This document shows positions 7,081 through 14,658 of a DNA stretch of 37,539 bases, one piece after another. Numbering within the stretch: the first letter of the stretch is position 1; every line of letters begins with the position of its first letter. This stretch comes from a virus. The translations under genes were made by a program, and so were the position numbers. The stretch spans positions 1-37,539 of the IMG/VR virus record IMGVR_UViG_3300037115_000070. The stretch is one strand, 5' to 3'. The notes below the pieces were generated by a model. That model saw only the letters and a list, made by a program, of their open reading frames with translations. It was not told the origin of the DNA and made no database searches.

Positions 7081-10000
7081 GGCCTGGGTGCTCCAAGGTT
7101 CGGCATTGCCATCGCCCCGCCTGGCGCGCTGGGTGGCGCGGTCAGCTCGGCACGGCGCGCGGTCCATTGCGCCTGGACCTTCTCGGCCAGGCCCGCATCA
7201 CCCTGCAGCAGTGCGTCTTTCGCTCGGCCGCGCGTTTCATTGACCAGCTTCACCACCTGCTGCGCGCGCTCCGCGTCGGATTCGCCGTTCCATTCCTGCT
7301 GATCGCCGGTCTGGTCGGTGCCGCTCGCCAATGCGTCGAGCTTGTCTTTCAGCCCAGCATGGCCGGGCTGGCCGTCCAGCGGCAGGTCGTTGCCCGCCAG
7401 CTTTTTCAGCGTGTAATGCTGCCACGGGTCGAGCGTCACGTGTGCCGGCACGCCGCTGCCATCCTTCGCCACAAAGGTCTGCGTTCGTCCTGTGGCGTAA
7501 AATCCCAGCTTGCCGTTATCGGCCTGCGGGAAGTCCTGCCGGTGCTGCCAGATCCAATTTTCGATCGGGCTGCCGCCGGCGCCGCTTTGCGTGCTGACTG
7601 GCGAAAGCAGGTTTGCCAGGAAGCTGCCGGACGCGCCGGGAAAGAAGCCTTGCCGCTGCGGCACATCCTGGCCCCACATCGTCGTTTGCGGCGGCAGCTT
7701 GCCGGCCACGCCGGGGATCTCGCTTTGCATCGTCTCAAGCATGCCGCTGTGCGCCCGCCGGCTTTCGTCCGCGGCACGCTGGATGCCCGGCGCGATCTGT
7801 GGAATCACCATGCTGCTCGCCTGCTGAGTGATCCACCGCACGCCCTCGCTCGCCGGCGCGTGCAGCGCCTGCAAGAAACCCGCGATGCTTTCCAGGTAGG
7901 TTGCCGACAGCACCGCGTTGCCGACGCCGAAAATCGCCGACGCGGCGATGTGCGTTGCGTCCTGCTCGGACGCGTAGCGCGCCACCTCCACGCTGTCGGC
8001 GATCATGCCCAGCAGGCTGCCCAGCGGCTCAATGCGCCGGTAACCGTACCAGTCGCCACCGTTGGAGAACCTGATCGAATAGTCGGGGATGCCGGTGTTC
8101 TGGTGCGCCTCGCGCAGCCCCGGGTCGGACGGGCCGCCGCCGGTCATGTTGCCGCCCATCGTCATGCCGTAGCCCAGCGCGGTGATGCCCGTGCCGAGCC
8201 CCAACTTCGCCAGCGCGATCGAGCGGCGCGCGCCGCCGGCGGCAAGGTCCAGCCGCATCTGGCTTTGCGACAGTGCCAGCGGCAGCGGCGTCATGTTGAA
8301 ACCGGCCTTGATGATGTTGGCCGGAACCTTGATGAACGGCAGCAGGCCGCGGATGAACGGGATATCGACGCCGCCGACGATCACCGGCCAGTCGGCCAGA
8401 GCCTGCAACGCCGCGGCGACGCCGGTCAGCGGCTCCTGAAACGTCGAGCGCAGCGAGTTGGTCATCGCCTGCTCGTGCAGCTCTCGCGGCAAGTTGCTCA
8501 ACAGCTCCTGCTGGCGGTCAACCTGGTCCTGGCCGGTCAGCCCCTCCCGCCACGCCTGGCGCCACGTCAGCGCGTTCAGCTCGGCCCGGTAGTTCATGAC
8601 CTTGGCGAAATCGTCCGCCGCCGAAATCAAACTGGTCGGCAACATGGCGCGCAGATACTGCCAGCCGGCCCATGTCGGACTGCTCTGCGTTGGCGTGTCC
8701 GGCCCCATGCCGTCTTTCAACACGCTCTCGCGCGGGTCCGGCGCGATGCCGTCCAGCGTGTTGTAGTCCTCATAGAACTGCGAGTGCCCCGCCATCGCGG
8801 CGCGGCCGGCGGCGCGAAACGCATCGCCCATCGAGCCGATGTAGCCGGCCAGCAGGGCGCCGGTCTCGCCCGGCGCCACGCCGTCGCCGGCGGTCTCGGC
8901 CAGGTAGCGGCTGACCAGGTTCCAGATCGCCATGCCGGTGTCGCTGAGTCCCTTCTTGACCAGCGTCACCGGATTGGAAAGCAACATGTTGTACCAGCCA
9001 TACAGCAGCCCGTCGCGGCTGGTCATGGTGCGCAGCGTGCGCAGCCACGGCGCCACCATCGCCGGGTCCGGCAGCATGGCGATCCGGCGCACCACGGCCT
9101 CGGCGTTGTCAGGGCCGATGTTGGCGATAACGGCGCGCACGGCCGCCGCCTCGTCGCCGCGCGCGTCGAACTGCAATTGCCGCGCGCGAAGCGCCCGGCC
9201 CTGCTCGGTGCCAACCTGCTGCCACTCGTCGGCAAATCGCATCATCAGCGCGACGCTGCGCAGCGCCTTGGTCCAGTCCTCTTGCAAGCCGCTTTCCACC
9301 GCGGTGCGCGATGTCTCCTGCACCTCCTTGGCGGCGGCATCCTCCATCAGCTTGTAGGCGATGATGCGCGGCGCGTCGGGCAGCCGGCCGACCAGCAGCG
9401 CGCCAAGGTGGTTCAGGTCCATCTGCTGGCTGTAGGCCAGCATTTGCAGCACCTGGTCGCGCATTGCCGGATCGCGCGGCATGAAGCTGGCGAGCCGGGT
9501 CACCTCGGCGTCCAGGTCGCCCTGGCCGGTAAGCTGCTGCAGGCTGACTTGCACCGGGTTGTCGCCGCTCTCGCCGGACAGGTAGCGGCGGGCGGCGACC
9601 ACGATATCGGGGCTGGCGGCCAGGCGGTCGATCGGCTGGCCGTTGATGCGGATCGGCGCCTCGGCGGTCGGACCGTAGTCGGGTCCGGCCACGTCGGGGC
9701 TTTGCTGGTGCGGCGTGCCGTTGAAGGCTTGCCAGTCGCCGGACGGGTGTTCTCCGACGTTGACGGTAGCATCAGCCGGCGGCGCCTCCGAGCCTGCCCC
9801 CGGGTTTGCCCCGGGGGTGTCGAACAGCCCCCCGCCGGGGGGCGCTACTTCTCCGGGACGCCCTCCCGCATCGCCAGATCCCGCGCCGCCAGCATCTGCC
9901 CCTGTAGCCACGCCTTCCTCGATTCCGGTGCGGACAATCCTAAGAAAGCGTCGGCCGGCGTCCGCTCGGGTTGCGGAGCCGGACTTGAGCTCGCGGGCAA

Positions 10001-11996
10001 TGGCGCTGAGCTGGTCGCTGATAGGTCCTTTTGTGGTGGCGAGTGTGGTGAGGAGTTGGGTTGCTTGTTCATCGGTGGTTAACCTCGCTTGGTTGCCTTC
10101 GGTGTCCAGCGTGTTGCCGGTGCCGGACTGGATTTCCGCCGCCCGGTTAACCAGCACGCGGAATGTGCCGCGGTCGCGGCCGAGCTGCTTGTTCGCCTCG
10201 TCGATGATCTTCGCACGTTCGAGCACGACTGACGAGGCAAATGCTTCGGGGCCGAACAGGCTGTCTTGCGTGCCCATCGTCGTGCCGCTTGACAGCAGAT
10301 CGCGCACCATCATCTCGGCCTGGAAGACGTTTTCCGGCCTGGCCTGCGCCAGCACGCGGATTGCCTCGCTCTGCTGCAACGGGTCGGTCACCAGCCGGCC
10401 TACGATCGCCGCCTGGTTGATCGGGATCACGCCGTTGACCGCCATCCCGAATGCGTCGTCGCCGAGCTTTGCCAGCGCCTGGCCGTCGCGCACCAGCGCA
10501 CTTTTCGGCGGCAGCGGCGGCATTTCGATGCCGTTGGCCGCGGCGACACGGATCACCTTGGCGGCGTCGATCGCGGTGCCAGTGCCCTCGGCGATGTTCT
10601 TCGCCGCGGCGATCGCGCGCACCATGTCGACGGTGTAGCCATCTTTCGCATCAAGCACGAACGCGTTGAGCCTCACGCCGGACTGCCCGGCTGCCTCAAG
10701 GCGCTGCGCCAGGCCGAGCCGCTGGTGCCCGTCGGCGATCATGTCCTGGCCCTGCGCGTTACGGTGGACCAGCACGGTGCCGGCCAGACGCGGGTCCCAC
10801 TTCTGCACGCCGGCCAGCCGGTCGGTCACGCCAGCCTCGTCTCCGCCGGCCTTGAATTGATACGTTGCCGCGTCGGTCCCGATCCCGCTCGGAACCAGGC
10901 TTTCCAGCCCGCCCGGTGTGCCGCTGGCGGTTCCACCCCGCATCGCGCCGACGGCCGCGCCGATCAGCGCGTGACCTGCCATCGGCAGCGCTGTGCCGAC
11001 CACGGCCCCGGGGATCGCGTTGGCGAGTCCCTCGGTCGCCGGCGCGCCGGTCTCCAGGTTGGTGATCGCCTTCTCGCCGACGGCCAAGGCCGGCTGCACG
11101 CCGAACGCCTGGAACAGCGCGTTTTTGACCAGACCCGAAAACGGGCTGGCGCCGAACATCGCCCAGCCGGCGGCCGTAAACGCGCCGTCCTGGCCGGATT
11201 TCGCCACCGCCTGCTTGAACGCCGCTTCGGGGTCCAGCCCGGCCTTGGCGCCGGCGGCGTAGTAGGGACCGAGCGTCTGCGCCATCTGCACCGCGGCAGC
11301 GCCGAGTGCGCCGCCGCCGAGCGCGCCGACCGTGGCGCCGGTCTTGCCGCCGGCCTGTTCCCCGGCAACGCCGCCGAGCAGGCCGCCGGCAAACCCGCCC
11401 GCCAGCACCGGCGCGCCGTGCGCGATCTGATACACCGCCTTGGTCAGTGCGGTTTCCGGGTGAACCATGTCCGACCAGGTCAGCGGCGTCGCGTAGTCGG
11501 CCGGCGCCGCCTCCGCGTCGGGTCTGGCCCGGGTGATGGCGTCGCCGAGCTGGTTGAGGTCGCGCAGGTTCTGCGCCAGGCCGCCGGTGACCGCGGCGCC
11601 AAGCGCGCGAAAGAAGCCGGGCGCCTCGGGCGAGCGGCTGGCGTCATCGATTTTCAGCCCGATCGGCCGGTTCGGGTCCTGTGGTCGCACCGTCACGGTG
11701 GGGGCGGCGGCTGGAATGCCCGGTGCCGGGGGCGCGACAGCCGCTGGCGGCGTGGCGCCCATTGGACCGGCAAACGCTGGCGCTGGCGCTGGCGACGCTC
11801 CTGGGGCTGCTGGGGCGGCTGCTGGCAGTGGCGTGCCGCCCGGCATGGGCGCCGGTGCCGTCCCGGGTTCCGGCAGTCGGAAACCCGCCTGCGCGGCTGC
11901 CGCAGCGAAATGGCGCAACGGCTGGCCGTCGTCGATCGGCGCCGGGCCTGGCGGTGGGGCGGGCCCTGGAGCCTGTTGCGTTGCCGGTTCGGTCAT
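7077..11996 (-). CDS. Giant internal virion (ejection) protein with ParB-like domain
   Basis: 1639 residues. ATG 11996 overlaps the stop of the preceding gene by ATGA, and upstream open frame is only a shadow of that gene. The N-terminus (1-110) is Pro/Ala/Gly-rich. A ParB/sulfiredoxin-like fold lies around 385-520, with ADGHQRLGLAQRL at about 421-433, as in DdrB-like ParB domains of phage polyvalent proteins. A low-complexity linker with a REP-like palindrome follows near 730. Residues about 1000-1450 (LLSNPVTLVKKGLSD onward) resemble the large-polyvalent-protein LPD38 region. This region includes apolar helices that may insert in the host envelope. By position after the gp14/gp15-like genes and before the fibre, it should be the gp16-like core protein ejected with DNA. 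Confidence 0.8.
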   Translation of the reverse strand: MTEPATQQAPGPAPPPGPAPIDDGQPLRHFAAAAAQAGFRLPEPGTAPAPMPGGTPLPAAAPAAPGASPAPAPAFAGPMGATPPAAVAPPAPGIPAAAPTVTVRPQDPNRPIGLKIDDASRSPEAPGFFRALGAAVTGGLAQNLRDLNQLGDAITRARPDAEAAPADYATPLTWSDMVHPETALTKAVYQIAHGAPVLAGGFAGGLLGGVAGEQAGGKTGATVGALGGGALGAAAVQMAQTLGPYYAAGAKAGLDPEAAFKQAVAKSGQDGAFTAAGWAMFGASPFSGLVKNALFQAFGVQPALAVGEKAITNLETGAPATEGLANAIPGAVVGTALPMAGHALIGAAVGAMRGGTASGTPGGLESLVPSGIGTDAATYQFKAGGDEAGVTDRLAGVQKWDPRLAGTVLVHRNAQGQDMIADGHQRLGLAQRLEAAGQSGVRLNAFVLDAKDGYTVDMVRAIAAAKNIAEGTGTAIDAAKVIRVAAANGIEMPPLPPKSALVRDGQALAKLGDDAFGMAVNGVIPINQAAIVGRLVTDPLQQSEAIRVLAQARPENVFQAEMMVRDLLSSGTTMGTQDSLFGPEAFASSVVLERAKIIDEANKQLGRDRGTFRVLVNRAAEIQSGTGNTLDTEGNQARLTTDEQATQLLTTLATTKGPISDQLSAIARELKSGSATRADAGRRFLRIVRTGIEEGVATGADAGGAGSGDAGGRPGEVAPPGGGLFDTPGANPGAGSEAPPADATVNVGEHPSGDWQAFNGTPHQQSPDVAGPDYGPTAEAPIRINGQPIDRLAASPDIVVAARRYLSGESGDNPVQVSLQQLTGQGDLDAEVTRLASFMPRDPAMRDQVLQMLAYSQQMDLNHLGALLVGRLPDAPRIIAYKLMEDAAAKEVQETSRTAVESGLQEDWTKALRSVALMMRFADEWQQVGTEQGRALRARQLQFDARGDEAAAVRAVIANIGPDNAEAVVRRIAMLPDPAMVAPWLRTLRTMTSRDGLLYGWYNMLLSNPVTLVKKGLSDTGMAIWNLVSRYLAETAGDGVAPGETGALLAGYIGSMGDAFRAAGRAAMAGHSQFYEDYNTLDGIAPDPRESVLKDGMGPDTPTQSSPTWAGWQYLRAMLPTSLISAADDFAKVMNYRAELNALTWRQAWREGLTGQDQVDRQQELLSNLPRELHEQAMTNSLRSTFQEPLTGVAAALQALADWPVIVGGVDIPFIRGLLPFIKVPANIIKAGFNMTPLPLALSQSQMRLDLAAGGARRSIALAKLGLGTGITALGYGMTMGGNMTGGGPSDPGLREAHQNTGIPDYSIRFSNGGDWYGYRRIEPLGSLLGMIADSVEVARYASEQDATHIAASAIFGVGNAVLSATYLESIAGFLQALHAPASEGVRWITQQASSMVIPQIAPGIQRAADESRRAHSGMLETMQSEIPGVAGKLPPQTTMWGQDVPQRQGFFPGASGSFLANLLSPVSTQSGAGGSPIENWIWQHRQDFPQADNGKLGFYATGRTQTFVAKDGSGVPAHVTLDPWQHYTLKKLAGNDLPLDGQPGHAGLKDKLDALASGTDQTGDQQEWNGESDAERAQQVVKLVNETRGRAKDALLQGDAGLAEKVQAQWTARRAELTAPPSAPGGAMAMPNLGAPRP
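9790..9817. repeat. REP-like GC palindrome, copy 1
   Basis: GAGCCTG followed by an 8-bp stem CCCCCGGG/CCCGGGGG with a 5-base loop (TTTGC). 26 of 28 bases match the copy at 20655-20682. It lies in frame in a Gly/Pro linker of the ejection protein. Confidence 0.85.
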
Positions 11997-13654
11997 TGCA
12001 GTGGCACCGAAGTGGACCCCGGCCAGGGGGTCGACGTGTTCGGCGGGGGCAGCGCCGCGGTTGCCGCCGGAGCAGCCGCACCCGGCAGCCGCACCGGGCT
12101 CGGCTTCGGCGGCAGCGGCACGCCGTTGCGCTGCTCCAGCATCGCCTTGAGCTGACGGAGCTGCGTGGTCTGCCCGGCATAGGTTGCCGCGTCGATCTTG
12201 CCGGCCTTGTAGTCGGCGTCGTTGGCTGCGTTCACCCGCAGCCAGTCCTGCTCGGTGCTGACGTAGTCGCCGGCGACCGTTTGCAGCGATGATGGCGGCT
12301 GCTGATAGCGCGTGATGATGTCCTGCGCGGTCGCCTGCGGGTTCTGGTGCAGCACAAGGGCGCGGTTGACGTATTCCGCCTGCGCCACCATCGCGAGCTG
12401 GCCCTGCTTCTGCTCGTCCTTGCCGAACACGCCGCGCTCGGCCGCCTCGGCGTTGAACGCCTGGCGCACCTGCGCCAGCCCGGCGGTGTAAAGCGCGTTG
12501 TCCTGGGTCTTCGACTGCTCGTCGACGGCCTTCAGCAGATCCACCGCGGTTTTGCCAGATATGCCCTGGTCGCCGTCCTGGCCGGCGAGTGCAGCCGCGG
12601 TGATGTCGGCGCCGGTCAGCGTGCGATCGTTCAAGTGCGCGATCAGTTGCAGGGTCGTCATGGTGTTGTCGGTGCCCTCGCGCTGCCTGGTCAGCGCGCC
12701 CTGGATCACCATGAAGCCGCCGGGGCTGAACAAGCCCTTGCGGCCGGCCTCGTCGATCGCCGCCCGGTCCATCGGCTTGCCGTCCGCGATATCCGCCAGC
12801 ACGCCGGTTTCGTTCCGCCGCAGCATGGCTTCCTGGTTCTGCTGCGCCATGGCGTCCTGGTGCGCGACCGCCGCGTTGTTGCGGTTCTCTACCCGCATCG
12901 CCTTGAAGCTCGCTTCGCCTGCCAGCGACGACGCGCGCTCGGGCAGCAGCCCGGGGAACGCCTGCGCCGACGCGCCCGGGTCGGCCAGCAGCGCCGCGGC
13001 CTTGATCGGATCGTTGGCGATCAACCGCTTCGCGTTCACCTCGGCGATTTGGCTGGTGAATTGCAGCTTGCGGTCGGCGCCCTCCTGCGGCGTCATCCAA
13101 TGCGACGCCACCGCGCTGTCGATCGTGTCGTTGCCGAGCTGCAAAAATTGCTGCCGCCCTGCCTCCGAGGTCGCCAGCGCCGCGTCCTGTGCGTAGCCTG
13201 CCCGGATGGTGTCGCCCTGGCCGCGAAACTTGCTGCTTTCCACCCCGAACGCCGCGTCGCGCGTTTCCTCGGCGCCGATGATCGACCGGCTGGTCAGGCT
13301 GCGCTGCACGTAGCTGGACACTTCCGGGTCGGACGATTGCCCCATCGTGTCGTGGATGATCCCGGCGGCGCCGGTCTGGTAGGCCGCATGCGCGGCGGCG
13401 CTGTCGTCCGTCTTGCTCAGCGTGAATTGGAGATTCTGCAATTGTTGCATACCCGACGCGGTCAGCGTGGTGCTGTCCTGCGTGCGCTTGGCCTGGGCAT
13501 AGATCGAGCCCCAATCGGTGCCGGCCTGCTCGAGCGCGCCGCCGGCCTGACCGAGCGCCTTGCTCGGCGCCTCGAACTGCGACGCATCGGCGTACGGAAA
13601 CGGCGCGCCGAGCGGTGCCATTTCCGTGTTCTGGAAGATGGGGATTTCGGGCAT
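11993..13654 (-). CDS. Internal virion protein (T7 gp15-like position)
   Basis: 553 residues starting MPEIPIFQNTEMAPLG. Nearly all of it is predicted helix, rich in Ala, Gln and charged residues, with a short Pro-rich C-terminus. No enzyme motif is seen. The order capsid, tail adaptor, nozzle, gp13-like, gp14-like, this protein, giant protein, fibre parallels T7 genes 10 to 17. It should form part of the internal core or ejectosome that carries DNA across the envelope. It starts 1 bp after the stop of the gp14-like gene, and its stop overlaps the giant protein start by ATGA. Function is assigned by synteny more than by sequence. Confidence 0.75.
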   Translation of the reverse strand: MPEIPIFQNTEMAPLGAPFPYADASQFEAPSKALGQAGGALEQAGTDWGSIYAQAKRTQDSTTLTASGMQQLQNLQFTLSKTDDSAAAHAAYQTGAAGIIHDTMGQSSDPEVSSYVQRSLTSRSIIGAEETRDAAFGVESSKFRGQGDTIRAGYAQDAALATSEAGRQQFLQLGNDTIDSAVASHWMTPQEGADRKLQFTSQIAEVNAKRLIANDPIKAAALLADPGASAQAFPGLLPERASSLAGEASFKAMRVENRNNAAVAHQDAMAQQNQEAMLRRNETGVLADIADGKPMDRAAIDEAGRKGLFSPGGFMVIQGALTRQREGTDNTMTTLQLIAHLNDRTLTGADITAAALAGQDGDQGISGKTAVDLLKAVDEQSKTQDNALYTAGLAQVRQAFNAEAAERGVFGKDEQKQGQLAMVAQAEYVNRALVLHQNPQATAQDIITRYQQPPSSLQTVAGDYVSTEQDWLRVNAANDADYKAGKIDAATYAGQTTQLRQLKAMLEQRNGVPLPPKPSPVRLPGAAAPAATAALPPPNTSTPWPGSTSVPLQ

Positions 13655-14197
13655 CTACGGACTCACCGGCGTGCCCTGCGTGGGCGCGACGCCCTGGCCG
13701 CCCGGGTTCGTCGTGCTGAAATACGGTTGCAGGTTCTTCGCTGCGCTCGAGGCGCCAGACAGCAGCGTGCCAAACGCGCTGATCGGCGCAGCGGCCGCGG
13801 CTTGCTGACCGCCGAAGGTCTGCAACGCGGCCGTGCTCTGTAACCCCTCGGCCTGGATCTTGCCCTGATACAGCGTGAGCTGCCGGGTCATTTCGCCTTG
13901 CGATTGCAGGTCCGACATGACGGACAGTGGCGTGCCCTGGCTCACGTCGACGCCGCCGGCGCCATACGCGCTTGCCACCGCGCCGATCTTCTGCCGGGTC
14001 TGGTCGGCGATCTGCTGCGCGTTGGCCTGGCTGCTGGACAGCGCCACCTGCGCCTGTTCCTCCGCCACGGCCGCGTTGTAGTCAGCCGTGTTCTTCGCGG
14101 TGGCGCCGGCGTTGATCGCGCTGTAGCCGGTAACCGCGGCGCCGGCGACGGCCGCCGCGGCGGCGATGAAGGGGAGGGCGGGGGCGATGAACGGCAT
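13655..14197 (-). CDS. Internal virion protein with apolar N-terminus (T7 gp14-like)
   Basis: 180 residues from the ATG at 14197, which shares one base with the preceding stop (TGATG). The N-terminal segment (PFIAPALPFIAAAAAVAGAAVTGYSAI) is a long apolar helix, followed by Ala/Gln-rich amphipathic helices (AQQIADQTRQKIGAVASAYGAGG) and a Gly/Pro-rich end. Short T7 gp14-type proteins have this layout: membrane-active N-terminus, helical body, and ejection into the outer membrane. The VDVSQGTPLSVM segment is common, from memory, in podovirus and siphovirus internal proteins of this type. Confidence 0.75.
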   Translation of the reverse strand: MPFIAPALPFIAAAAAVAGAAVTGYSAINAGATAKNTADYNAAVAEEQAQVALSSSQANAQQIADQTRQKIGAVASAYGAGGVDVSQGTPLSVMSDLQSQGEMTRQLTLYQGKIQAEGLQSTAALQTFGGQQAAAAAPISAFGTLLSGASSAAKNLQPYFSTTNPGGQGVAPTQGTPVSP

Positions 14198-14658
14198 CAG
14201 GCGGCAACCCGGGCGAACATGCGGTAATCGCGGCCCATCGGGTCGCGGCAGCGCATCAGCCCCTCGCACTGCATGCCCATCAGCCGGGCGAATTTTATCC
14301 CGTCCCACGGATCGCCGACGCGGCTTGCCATCTCGATCCGCTTGAAGGCTGGCAGCTTCTGGTACTGGTCCATCAGCTCGCGCAGCGTGCGCAGCGCGAC
14401 GATGCGTGCCGGCATGTCGGCCCGCGGCGACAGCATCATCCACGCCTCGGCCATGCCGTGCCAGCGCGGCAGCAGGCCGCCGGCGGCCAGCACGCGCCCG
14501 TCGCCGAGCAAGGCCCCGCAGTATTGGGGGTGGGTAAGGAACTGCGCCAGGAACGCCGGGTCCGCCGCCAGCTCGCGGGTCAGCGGGTCAGCTTCCTCCA
14601 GCACGGCCGCCCGCAGCAGCACGGCATCGAGCGGACGGATGATCCGAAACCGCGTCAT
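14197..14658 (-). CDS. Gp13-like phage protein (GNAT-like fold)
   Basis: 153 residues. MTRFRIIRPLDAVLLRAA, with GDGRVLAAGGLLPRWHGMAEAWMML and RIVALRTLRELMDQYQ, resembles the T7 gp13 family, a small protein with an acetyltransferase-like fold needed for virion assembly. It retains the GNAT-like strand-loop (AEAWMMLS), but no complete acetyl-CoA P-loop (RxxGxG/A) is evident, so catalysis is doubtful. ATG 14658 overlaps the nozzle stop by ATGA. Confidence 0.75.
   Translation of the reverse strand: MTRFRIIRPLDAVLLRAAVLEEADPLTRELAADPAFLAQFLTHPQYCGALLGDGRVLAAGGLLPRWHGMAEAWMMLSPRADMPARIVALRTLRELMDQYQKLPAFKRIEMASRVGDPWDGIKFARLMGMQCEGLMRCRDPMGRDYRMFARVAA

Noticed and set aside
7167-10082. Long plus-strand ORF of 971 aa opposite the ejection protein
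   Set aside because: It is His/Arg/Gln-rich nonsense typical of the opposite strand of GC-rich genes, and the minus-strand frame has clear family features and coupled starts.
11997-13514. N-terminal extension of the ejection protein to 13514
   Set aside because: This part is a shadow frame of the gp15-like gene. The ATG at 11996 with ATGA overlap is the better start.
12347-13843. Plus-strand ORF of 498 aa opposite the gp15-like gene
   Set aside because: It is antisense to a gene with coupled start and stop, and its composition is Arg/Leu/Gly-rich shadow.
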